A DNA stretch of 38,718 bases from Limnochordaceae bacterium. Lineage in GTDB: Bacteria > Bacillota > Limnochordia > Limnochordales > DUMU01. The notes beneath the pieces are model-generated. The model was not told the origin of the DNA. It ran no database searches and saw only the letters and a program-made list of their open reading frames with translations. Shown here piece after piece: positions 7,723-14,937 of the stretch. Where the stretch lies: the NCBI GenBank assembly GCA_014896305.1, contig JADBKQ010000017.1, forward strand, positions 1 through 38,718, read 5' to 3'. Numbering within the stretch: the first letter of the stretch is position 1; each line of letters opens with the position of its first letter. A program made the translations under genes and the position numbers.

Positions 7723-9504
7723 TCAAAACACCTGGCCTATGCCGAAGTATGCCCGCCCGACCCCCTGACCAACTCCATAGTCTAACCGAAACAGCCCGAT
7801 GGGGGTATTCAGCCGAATGCCTACACCGAGACCTGTCTTTAGATCCTGCAAACGCACGGCTTGACCTGCCTGCCAGGCATACCCACTATCGGCGAAGACA
7901 ACTCCACCCAGCTGCTGAGTGATGGGGAAGCGGTACTCGGTGTTGACCAGGAACATCTGGTTCCCCGTAAAGTCCCCATATCCGTAGCCGCGTACGGTAT
8001 CCGCCCCGCCAACTCGGAAGATCTCCTGAGCGGGAACGTTACCCTGGGCATAACCGACGGCTGACCGCAAGGCAAACACCTGGTTGCTCGATCCGGCTTT
8101 CTTGTAGAGGCTCAGTTCGTCCTGGTACTTGGTGAAGCTCCAGTTCCCTTTCAGCAGGCCGCCACCAAAGGCTAACGAGAGCGAGTTCCGATACCCTTGC
8201 GTCGGAAAGGAGAGAGAGTTTGTCGTATCGGTGAGCAACCCCAGCGTGAGCACGTGGCTTGCCCCGCTGTTGGGAACGCTGACCTCAGAATCTGCCCCTG
8301 GGATGTTCTTGACGTTTTCAATCTTGAGGCCGGCAGTCGCGCGCGTGAATTGGGTCACCGGCCGTCCTACGGTCAGACTGCCGCCAGTCCGACGCTCTTC
8401 ATAAACGTCTGGTTTCCCGTTGAGGCGCTGAGACGTCTTCGTATTATACAACTGCACGTCGAGGGACGTCCCCTGGCTGTCAAGGTATGGTTCATAAAAG
8501 GAAGCCTCATAGCTACTGTCCGCCTTGCCGACCTGCAGGCGAAGTTTCACACTCTCGCCGCGACCCAGGAAGTTGTTGTCGGCTACCTCGACAAGGCCCA
8601 TGAGACCGCCACCCGTGCTGTACCCTGCTCCGAACGAGGCTTGCCCGGTCTTGAGTTCTTTCACCGTCACCTTCACATCCACCACTAACGGGTCATCTGT
8701 GTCAATAAGCTCTACTTTCGTCTCGTATTCATCGAAGAACCCCAACAATCTAAGCCTGTTCAGGCCTTGGGATAGTTTCCTCAGATCCAATGGATCTCCC
8801 TCGCGCACAGGAAACTCACGGAGAATGACGTACGCCTTTGTCTTCTGGTTGCCCTCAACGAGGATCTTGCCAATTCGGACCTCCGCTAACGCAATAGTGA
8901 GAACGGCGCTCTCTGGATCGAAGCTTGGTGGCTCAGTAGGAAGGACGCCCATTCCTTTGTCATTCAACAGCTTGTTGGGTAATGACCAAACATCCTCTTG
9001 GACCTCACGCTGATTGTAGACTCGCCCTTCTTTGGCCCGCAGGTACCCGCGAACTACGTCAGGCGAGATATAAGTGAGGCCCTTGATCTCCACTCGCTGA
9101 ATCACCGGGTACTCATGAACCACGATGGTCAGATCCACACCCTGGTCATCCTGAGTCGAACGATCCCATTGGGCCAGTAACGACGCGGGGTCAAACCATC
9201 CCAGGTCCGCTACTGCCTGTAGGTCTGCCTGCAACTTCCCCTCGTCCAATGGTTCGCCGACCTTGGTCTGCTTGATGGCTGCCAGGATCTCCTCCGCCGG
9301 AATCTGGCGATTACCTTCCACCGCAATGCGGACCACCCTGGACCCTGCGTTGTCAGAAGTGGCCGCCGCGGCGGGCCCTATCCCTGCTCCCACCACCACC
9401 GAGCCCAGTACAGCTACTGCCAGTGCAACCAGCACGGCCTTTGTCCCCCGCTGCCGGCAACTGTCCCTTCTCCTCCTTATCAAAAGGACCCATTCCGTCA
9501 TCAT
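7723..9504 (-). CDS. bamA: BamA/Omp85-type outer membrane protein assembly factor
   Basis: Outer-membrane beta-barrel protein that folds and inserts other barrel proteins. After a long signal peptide (cleavage likely after GPAAAA) come about three POTRA domains (VVRIAVEGNRQIPAEEI; VIQRVEIKGLTYISPDVV; IGKILVEGNQKTKAYVI), then a ~300-residue barrel beginning KELKTGQASFGAGYSTGGG. The lid-loop motif is VRGYGYGDF (Omp85 consensus VRGF/Y), and the chain ends in F, as typical for outer-membrane proteins. ATG 9504 follows a perfect AGGAGGTG site; the GTG at 9510 lies within that site and is unlikely. About 593 aa with three POTRAs is shorter than proteobacterial BamA (five POTRAs) and typical of diderm Firmicutes. 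This is the main evidence for an outer membrane. Confidence 0.93.
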   Translation of the reverse strand: MMTEWVLLIRRRRDSCRQRGTKAVLVALAVAVLGSVVVGAGIGPAAAATSDNAGSRVVRIAVEGNRQIPAEEILAAIKQTKVGEPLDEGKLQADLQAVADLGWFDPASLLAQWDRSTQDDQGVDLTIVVHEYPVIQRVEIKGLTYISPDVVRGYLRAKEGRVYNQREVQEDVWSLPNKLLNDKGMGVLPTEPPSFDPESAVLTIALAEVRIGKILVEGNQKTKAYVILREFPVREGDPLDLRKLSQGLNRLRLLGFFDEYETKVELIDTDDPLVVDVKVTVKELKTGQASFGAGYSTGGGLMGLVEVADNNFLGRGESVKLRLQVGKADSSYEASFYEPYLDSQGTSLDVQLYNTKTSQRLNGKPDVYEERRTGGSLTVGRPVTQFTRATAGLKIENVKNIPGADSEVSVPNSGASHVLTLGLLTDTTNSLSFPTQGYRNSLSLAFGGGLLKGNWSFTKYQDELSLYKKAGSSNQVFALRSAVGYAQGNVPAQEIFRVGGADTVRGYGYGDFTGNQMFLVNTEYRFPITQQLGGVVFADSGYAWQAGQAVRLQDLKTGLGVGIRLNTPIGLFRLDYGVGQGVGRAYFGIGQVF

Positions 9505-9813
9505 GTGCACCTCCTAATCCGCCCTGTCCCAGAGGGCTTTGTCATTCTGAATTCGGTACGGAATTCCTAGGTCCTCCGCTCCGCAGAGCATGAGATCAAT
9601 AAGTGGAAATGTTGATTGGCTCAATGACCACTTTCACACCGGAAGCGTAGTCGTTGTAGCCAGCATAGCTACGGGGGTATCCTGTGGTCCGACACTCTTG
9701 AACGGCGCTTGCGCGGCGAAACCACCCGACCATTGGGCGGAAGCGCAGCCATGGGGAGTTCGCGAGCAAGTCGGCGCTGCTGCCTGGGAACAGGCAAGAG
9801 GGAGGGCTGTCCG
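9505..9813. other. Intergenic region between bamA and the 9814 ORF
   Basis: It contains the bamA leader. Around 9549-9566 two GAATTC sites flank GGTACG in a near-symmetric arrangement. I found no convincing promoter or gene. Confidence 0.3.
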
Positions 9814-10314
9814 ATGCCTGTGAAACAGTTTCTTAAGGGGGGATTTGCTGGCCCTATACGTGGCGGCGTCCTCATCGTGGGGCTTTCGATTAGCGTTGCT
9901 GTCCGCCGTAGCACGTTTCAAGCGTACAGCCAAGGTGGAGATCCGCGAATTCACGCTGGTGCTCCAGGCGTGGTGGCGGGCAGGTTCGATCACGGAGTTA
10001 GCCTACAGGTGGCCAAAGATGCCCTGATGCCAGATTGGGGGGCGGCAGCGGACCGGACGACCTTCAGCCGGATTCTGGCGCGCAGGCGCTTTCGCTGGGA
10101 TGAGCTTTCCGCCACTTGGCTTATGCCACCTGGAAGGCGCTCAGCGATCTTTGGCACGGCCACTCCTACCGTACAGCAGGTCTTTGCCGAGGCCGAGCGG
10201 ATCCTAACTCTCTTTTGCACCACCGGCACCGTCGACCCCAACACTGCCACGATGGAGGAAGTTCTGGCGGAGATGGCACAAGAGGGAACCGCCAGTATCA
10301 TCGAGTCGACGTGA
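9814..10314 (+). CDS. Hypothetical protein with a possible N-terminal membrane segment
   Basis: The family is not recognised. ATG 9814 is chosen because GGGAGGG lies 7 bases upstream; the product would be 166 aa. It begins MPVKQFLKGGF with a hydrophobic stretch GGVLIVGLSISVAV (about 19-32), then an Arg-rich middle and a C-terminal half (VQQVFAEAERILTLF, EEVLAEMAQEG) that looks helical. A terminator-like hairpin follows 47 bases after the stop, which supports a real transcript. Other frames overlap the first half, so this could be a decayed gene. Confidence 0.4.
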   Translation: MPVKQFLKGGFAGPIRGGVLIVGLSISVAVRRSTFQAYSQGGDPRIHAGAPGVVAGRFDHGVSLQVAKDALMPDWGAAADRTTFSRILARRRFRWDELSATWLMPPGRRSAIFGTATPTVQQVFAEAERILTLFCTTGTVDPNTATMEEVLAEMAQEGTASIIEST

Positions 10315-10360
10315 TACGCCTGGCCCATGAAACCGGATACCGGATGACCTTGGTGACCTA

Positions 10361-10384
10361 GGGGCTCGGGGACATCCGAGCCCC
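10361..10384. terminator. Bidirectional hairpin between convergent genes
   Basis: GGGGCTCGG and CCGAGCCCC form a perfect 9-base stem with a 6-base loop. It sits between the plus-strand ORF ending at 10314 and the minus-strand CotE-like gene ending at 10403. There is no clear T-run on either side. Confidence 0.5.
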
Positions 10385-10402
10385 CTCTAGCGGCCGCCTG
10401 CC

Positions 10403-10993
10403 TCAGTCATCATCGCTCCCTTCAGGTTGGGTCCAAGAAGGGTCATCAGACGCCGAAACTTGGGGGTCCTTCTCCAAATTCCAGGGGCGAGCATAGACCA
10501 GCACCCGGGCATCGCCCACGATCTCACCAGCCAGCGACAGGGTCACAGGGATCTTGATGGTATGGCTGTTGCCACGACTGACCACCGTGGCCCGCCCGCA
10601 GATTGGCTGCTCAATGAAGCGTGCCGCCGCCTCCTCGTTCTTGAACGCCGCTCCGGCCAAACCCATGACTGGGATATCCTGAACGAAATGAAGCTTCTTC
10701 CTGGTGACATATGTGTCGTTGACACCCTTGCACCATAGGAAGAGATCGAAGCTGCCCGTCACCTTGACCTTTTTCCCTCCGCTGCTGTCGGCAATGGCAG
10801 CCACGTCGCTCACGGCCGCGTTGGCTGTGTGGGTCCCCAAGACATCGACCAGGCCAGCGCTGGGGTTCTCTACCTCGATCTCATACTCCTGTTGGGCAGT
10901 GGCGCTCCCGCGACCGTACACAGCGCGCAACACAGTCTCTACCAGAGCCGCTCCCACGGGGGTTGGTGTCTTTTCTGCTTCATGCATGTGCAC
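10403..10993 (-). CDS. CotE-like outer spore coat morphogenetic protein
   Basis: Predicted structural organiser of the outer spore coat in the mother cell. The order of conserved segments follows CotE: an N-terminal TVLRAVYGRG, then the core GKKVKVTGSFDLFLWCKG with VTRKKLHFVQDIPV, then FIEQPICGRATVV and SLAGEIVGDARVLVYA, and finally an acidic tail (EGSDDD). Similarity is judged from this segment order, not an alignment. GTG 10993, or ATG 10987, is preferred because GAGAGG lies upstream; the frame is open to 11071. The gene stands alone with its own sporulation-type promoter, opposite the coat-polysaccharide operon. Overall length is typical for CotE (~180-200 aa). Confidence 0.75.
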   Translation of the reverse strand: MHMHEAEKTPTPVGAALVETVLRAVYGRGSATAQQEYEIEVENPSAGLVDVLGTHTANAAVSDVAAIADSSGGKKVKVTGSFDLFLWCKGVNDTYVTRKKLHFVQDIPVMGLAGAAFKNEEAAARFIEQPICGRATVVSRGNSHTIKIPVTLSLAGEIVGDARVLVYARPWNLEKDPQVSASDDPSWTQPEGSDDD

Positions 10994-11056
10994 TACCCCA
11001 TTTCCTCTCAGGGATAAAGGGCGAGCGATTTCGAACCCGCCTTCGTTCTTCTGCCT

Positions 11057-11084
11057 CATGATATGCGGCAACCTGAGAGAGGTT
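11057..11084 (-). promoter_or_regulatory. Candidate SigE/SigK-type promoter of the CotE-like gene
   Basis: On the minus strand CATATCATG (11057-11065) matches the mother-cell -10 pattern CATAnnnT, with AACC about 16 bases upstream (11081-11084), where SigK promoters carry an AC-containing -35 box. It starts ~64 bases before the gene. Confidence 0.4.
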
Positions 11085-11186
11085 CTTCTTGTCGCCCGCT
11101 TTGTACGCTATGACATCGGACAACCACAGCCTGATTCCATCAGGATCGCGACCTCTCGCACCCTTCGTACCCTTCGTAGCCTCACG

Positions 11187-11212
11187 AAAAACGGGGAGAG
11201 GGAAGACTCCCC
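11187..11212 (-). terminator. Rho-independent terminator of the amphi-Trp gene
   Basis: On the minus strand GGGGAG, an 8-base loop and CTCCCC are followed by GTTTTT. It lies about 40 bases after the stop at 11253. Confidence 0.65.
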
Positions 11213-11252
11213 CCGCCCCGCTCAGCTGCGTTGCGCAGTCGTCGGCAGGCTG

Positions 11253-11513
11253 TCAGTTCTCATCCCCCTCTTGTTCCGGCCCCTCTTCCTCTGCCTCTTC
11301 CGCTTCTGGTTCCTCGCCCCACTCAACCTTCAACGAAAGGGTACCAACCGGTCCCTCTTCCTTGTACTTCAGGGTGTAACGGAGCTCGGTGTCCGGAACC
11401 ACAACCTGCTGCTCGTCCACCGTCAGGTTCCGGGCCAAAAGTTGTCCGGCCAGACCGTTGAGGTAGCCGACCAATTGCTTGCGGGTAACGATACCCTCCT
11501 CCTTCCACTTCAC
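11253..11513 (-). CDS. Amphi-Trp domain protein
   Basis: Small acidic protein (86 aa). It has the amphi-Trp layout: an N-terminal helix with TRKQLVGYLNGLAGQLL, two strands (VVVPDTELRYTLKYKEE), and the closing strand LSLKVEWGEE with the characteristic tryptophan, followed by a Glu-rich tail. GTG 11513 is chosen because a GGAAGGAAGGGGGGG tract lies 7 bases upstream; longer frames to 11612 lack a site. The domain's function is unknown in general. Its position between the CotE-like gene and the coat-polysaccharide operon, with a matching CATAnnnTG promoter element, suggests a sporulation role. Confidence 0.72.
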   Translation of the reverse strand: MKWKEEGIVTRKQLVGYLNGLAGQLLARNLTVDEQQVVVPDTELRYTLKYKEEGPVGTLSLKVEWGEEPEAEEAEEEGPEQEGDEN

Positions 11514-11546
11514 AGCGATTCCCCCCCTTCCTTCCAAAGTCGTGAG

Positions 11547-11555
11547 CAAGGTATG
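11547..11555 (-). promoter_or_regulatory. Candidate mother-cell -10 element of the amphi-Trp gene
   Basis: CATACCTTG on the minus strand lies 34 bases before the GTG start. It fits the same CATAnnnTG pattern as the elements of the two neighbouring coat transcription units. No clear -35 was found. Confidence 0.35.
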
Positions 11556-11608
11556 CGGAGGAATTGGGACACGAAACAGGTCTGTGAGATGGATTTTGCG
11601 GCTGAGCC

Positions 11609-11634
11609 ACACCTGGTGTCACCGGCATACGATG
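11609..11634 (+). promoter_or_regulatory. Candidate SigE/SigK-type promoter of the coat-polysaccharide operon
   Basis: CATACGATG (11626-11634) fits the mother-cell -10 pattern, with an AC-containing -35 (CCACACC) beginning about 16 bases upstream. It lies 27 bases before the GTG at 11661. Confidence 0.42.
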
Positions 11635-11660
11635 TTACATCTCAGCAAGGAGTGGTCCGC

Positions 11661-12731
11661 GTGTCAGCTGATTCTCACCGTCCCCCTCAGGCAGTACTGG
11701 CGGCTTACGGGCTCACCAATGCTTCCGTGACCACCGAAAACTACAAAGAGAAGAAGGGCGTTTGGTACATAAACCGTGCCAATGAGACCAGGGTACTCAA
11801 AAAGCTCTCCCTCACTCCTGGCCGGCTTGGTTTCGTGCTGGACAGTGCGGCCCACTTGCGTCAGAAAGGTATACACATTCCTGCTGTGTTTACTACCGTC
11901 AATGGCCGCGACTTCGTGGAAGTGGGCGGCGATACCTACCTCCTGACCGAGTTCGTCAAGGGCAGGAACCCCGACTACGACAAAGAAAGCGATTGCACAC
12001 GTGTCATGGAGGGTCTGGCTGCCTTCCATCGGGCCTCCCTGGGCGTACGGTGGTCCGGCCGGGCCCAGGCCCACATACAGCTTGGCAACTGGCCAGAGCA
12101 GTACAAGCGCCACCTAGAGAGGATTGCCCAGGCCGAGTTGAGCGGTTCCTTCGGCAGGGAAGCTGCCCAGTACCGGCAGCGCTTTTTGGAGATCGGCTTT
12201 TTGGCCTTGCATCAGCTTGAGGGGTCGGCATACGACGACTGGGTGGAGGAAGTCCGACGCGAGGGCGGGCTGGTACACCAGGACTTCGCCGCGGGGAATC
12301 TCCTGATCGACCGGACGGGCAACCTACACGTTCTTGACATCGACTCTCTCAGCGTCGAGATACCTGCGCGGGACCTTCGCAAGGTCCTGCTCAAGGTACT
12401 GAAAAAGAAGCAGGTTTGGGATCACGACCGGGCCTGTGCCTTGCTGGGCGACTATCACCAGGTCAACCCTCTGGCCAAGCCCTATTACGCGGTGGTCGCC
12501 ATCGACCTGATCTTTCCCCACCTGTACGCAGGGCTGGTCGAAAAGCACACATCGCAGCGGGCCCCCGATTGGAGCGAGAAGAAGTTCCTGCAGAAGTTGC
12601 GGGAAGTGGTCAAGTTGGAGGAAACCAAGGCGGAAGCGCTCATCTCCCGAGCTTTGTTGCCCTCTCTTCCCTCGCTGGCCAGCCAGGATCATCAAAACAA
12701 CGATCGGAAGGGAGGCACAACCGGTGCGTAG
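11661..12731 (+). CDS. CotS-family spore coat kinase-like protein, copy 1
   Basis: Spore coat protein of the choline/aminoglycoside kinase-like fold (356 aa), expected to act in the mother cell during coat assembly. The catalytic loop LVHQDFAAGNLLI (about 205-217) keeps the H-x-D-x4-N arrangement, and HVLDIDSLSVEIPARDL supplies the metal-binding aspartate and the CotS-typical PARDLRK tail. GTG 11661 is chosen because AAGGAG lies 8 bases upstream and the resulting length matches the second copy; the frame is open much further upstream without homology. It opens a five-gene operon with overlapping or abutting genes. Confidence 0.87.
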   Translation: MSADSHRPPQAVLAAYGLTNASVTTENYKEKKGVWYINRANETRVLKKLSLTPGRLGFVLDSAAHLRQKGIHIPAVFTTVNGRDFVEVGGDTYLLTEFVKGRNPDYDKESDCTRVMEGLAAFHRASLGVRWSGRAQAHIQLGNWPEQYKRHLERIAQAELSGSFGREAAQYRQRFLEIGFLALHQLEGSAYDDWVEEVRREGGLVHQDFAAGNLLIDRTGNLHVLDIDSLSVEIPARDLRKVLLKVLKKKQVWDHDRACALLGDYHQVNPLAKPYYAVVAIDLIFPHLYAGLVEKHTSQRAPDWSEKKFLQKLREVVKLEETKAEALISRALLPSLPSLASQDHQNNDRKGGTTGA

Positions 12732-13785
12732 CAGCGGCAGCCAGTCACCGCAACCAGCCACACTGCAGCAGTCTCAGCTCCAGGCGGTACTCGACAGGTA
12801 CCCTTTCAAAGCGCATCAGATAACACCTGTCCAGGTAGAGGCGGAGAAGGGCAAGGGCGTCTGGAAGGTAGAGACAGATAAAGGAGCAGTCTGCCTGAAG
12901 CAGACAGGACACCCGGCCGACCGGATCGCCTTCAGCGTCGCCACCCAGCGGCATCTGGCGGCGCACGGCGCACCCGTGCCCGAAGTGATCCCCACCTGTG
13001 ATGGGTCTTTGTTCGTGGCGGATGGCCTCACAGCCGGCGAGCAGGTGTACGCCGTCTATCAGTGGATCTCCGGCCGCGGTGCCTGTTGGGAGGATCGCAA
13101 CGACCTGCGGGCGAGTGTGGCTGCGATGGCCAGCTTGCACGCTGCCTCACGCGGGTTTGCAGTCCCCCCCGGGGTGCAGGTCTTCACCAAATTGGGCCGG
13201 TGGCCAGACAGCTACGCGGAAATGGAAGAAAAACTAAAAGAGTGGAAAGAACAAGCACATTCGAAGCCAGACAACGGGTTCACCGTGCATTTTCTGGCAG
13301 GCATCGACGTCGCTTTGGAACTTGCTGCACAAGCTCGCCACGCGCTCACGGCATCCTCCTATGCCACCCTGGTCGAGCGTCTATGGCCCGGTGACACCCT
13401 CATCCACCAGGACTTTGGCCCAAGCAACCTCATCATGACCGAAAGAGGTCCATATCTGTTGGATCTGGAAACGGTCACTTTCGAGTTTCCCGCTCGTAAT
13501 CTGCGCAAGCTCGTCGGCGAACTAATGAAGAGTGAAGGTGGCTGGCGAAACGAAGTTCTTGATGAGATCCTAGCATGGTACACAGAGGTGAACTCTCTGT
13601 CACGCGAGCACCTGCACTTGCTGGCCATCGATCTCTTGTTTCCACACGTCTTCTACGATGCCGCCAAGAATTGGTTCAAGAAAAACAAACCAGAGAAGCC
13701 CGAACGGATGGCACGCGCTACCCGATTCGAACGCGAGAAGGCCGAGAGTATCTCCGTCTGGCTCCCTAAACTGGGGGGAAGTTAA
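12724..13785 (+). CDS. CotS-family spore coat kinase-like protein, copy 2
   Basis: Second kinase-like coat protein (353 aa), paralogous to its upstream neighbour. Motifs are LIHQDFGPSNLIM (about 226-238) and YLLDLETVTFEFPARNLRKL; a shared AIDLLFPH segment lies near the C-terminus. GTG 12724 overlaps the preceding stop by 8 bases and follows GGGAGG at 8 bases. The N-terminus (first ~18 residues) is Ser/Gln-rich and not conserved. Adjacent paralogues with intact catalytic residues suggest two substrates or a heterodimer, which is inference. Confidence 0.87.
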   Translation: MRSSGSQSPQPATLQQSQLQAVLDRYPFKAHQITPVQVEAEKGKGVWKVETDKGAVCLKQTGHPADRIAFSVATQRHLAAHGAPVPEVIPTCDGSLFVADGLTAGEQVYAVYQWISGRGACWEDRNDLRASVAAMASLHAASRGFAVPPGVQVFTKLGRWPDSYAEMEEKLKEWKEQAHSKPDNGFTVHFLAGIDVALELAAQARHALTASSYATLVERLWPGDTLIHQDFGPSNLIMTERGPYLLDLETVTFEFPARNLRKLVGELMKSEGGWRNEVLDEILAWYTEVNSLSREHLHLLAIDLLFPHVFYDAAKNWFKKNKPEKPERMARATRFEREKAESISVWLPKLGGS

Positions 13786-14937
13786 GTGCGCATTGCCCTA
13801 ATAGCCACAGAGAAGCTACCAGTTCCCCCCGTGAAGGGTGGAGCAATTCAGATATACATTGACGGCATTCTCCCCCACGTCACTCAGTACCACGATGTCA
13901 CCGTCTACAGCGTCGCCGACGAGCATTTGCCAGCCGAATCGATGTTGAGTGGGGCCAGGGTAATCAGCCTGCCGGGCGACCATTACCAACAGAAGGTGGC
14001 TCAGGCACTCCGGGCAGCCGAGTTCGACGTACTGCACATCTTCAACCGACCAGCTTGGGTAAACGATTTTGCCGCCGTCCAGCCCAAGGCGCGGCGGATT
14101 CTGAGCCTCCACAACGAGATGTTCCAACCCGAGAAGATCTCGGCCGAAAAGGCCGCTGCGTGTCTGGAGGTAACTGACAAAGTGGTGACGGTAAGCAGTT
14201 TCATCGCCAAGGGTGTTACTACCCTGTACCCGCAGGCCGCAGAGAAGACCAGAGTGGTCTACTCTGGGGTGGATCCGGACATCTACATACCTCGCTGGCA
14301 TCCCAGCGCTCGGTCGCTACGGGTGGAGCTCGCCCGACGGCTCGGATTCGATCCCGATGCACCCGTGATTCTCAATGTTGGCCGGCTGTCGCCCAAAAAG
14401 GGTAGTCACCTGATCATCCAGGCGATGAAGACAGTTCATGAAAGACACCCCGAAGCAGTGCTGATCATGGTCGGCAGTAAGTGGTACGGACAGACCGAAT
14501 GGGATGAGTACGGCCGCCACCTGCTAAAGCTTGCGGCCCAAAGCAACGGCCGGGTCTTCCTGATGGGATTTGTCCCACCAACTGAAGCTCCCTCATACTA
14601 CAGCTGCGCTGACATCTTCATCTGCGCCTCACAATGGCCTGAACCACTGGCACGCGTACACTATGAGGCCATGGCCGCCGGCCTGCCCATCGTTACCACC
14701 CGGCGGGGCGGCAACCCTGAAGTCATCGATGGATTTGGCAACGGCTGGGTGATCGACGAATACAACGATCCCGTGGCCATCGGCACGCACCTGGCGGGGC
14801 TGCTGGGAAAGAGCGGTCTGGCGGAAGAAATGGGGCGGTGCGGCCGTGAGTTGGTCGAAGAGCGGTTCAACTGGAAGCGTGTCGCCAACGAGCTCCTCGA
14901 GATCTACGCCGAACTTGAAGGGGAGGAGGAGCCATGA
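13786..14937 (+). CDS. GT4-family glycosyltransferase, CotSA-like
   Basis: Glycosyltransferase of GT-B fold (383 aa) expected to add sugar to a spore-surface glycan. The N-terminal Rossmann domain contains the glycine-rich PPVKGGAIQIYIDG loop; the C-terminal nucleotide-sugar domain begins ILNVGRLSPKKGSHLI and carries the E-x7-E motif in EPLARVHYEAMAAGLP, followed by TTRRGGNPEVI. GTG 13786 directly follows the kinase stop, with GGGGGGA just upstream. The order kinase-kinase-glycosyltransferase mirrors cotS-cotSA loci of other spore-formers. Confidence 0.88.
   Translation: MRIALIATEKLPVPPVKGGAIQIYIDGILPHVTQYHDVTVYSVADEHLPAESMLSGARVISLPGDHYQQKVAQALRAAEFDVLHIFNRPAWVNDFAAVQPKARRILSLHNEMFQPEKISAEKAAACLEVTDKVVTVSSFIAKGVTTLYPQAAEKTRVVYSGVDPDIYIPRWHPSARSLRVELARRLGFDPDAPVILNVGRLSPKKGSHLIIQAMKTVHERHPEAVLIMVGSKWYGQTEWDEYGRHLLKLAAQSNGRVFLMGFVPPTEAPSYYSCADIFICASQWPEPLARVHYEAMAAGLPIVTTRRGGNPEVIDGFGNGWVIDEYNDPVAIGTHLAGLLGKSGLAEEMGRCGRELVEERFNWKRVANELLEIYAELEGEEEP

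Noticed and set aside
10100..10140. Second transposase fragment reading LAYATWKALS, like LAYATWDALR at 19150
   Set aside because: Similarity ends after about ten residues and lies in a different frame of an otherwise open ORF; probably chance.
10704..11660. Long N-terminal extension of the first CotS-like kinase
   Set aside because: It covers the CotE-like and amphi-Trp genes and their promoters antisense, is Ser/Leu/Pro-rich without homology, and a GTG with a good ribosome site at 11661 gives the normal family length.
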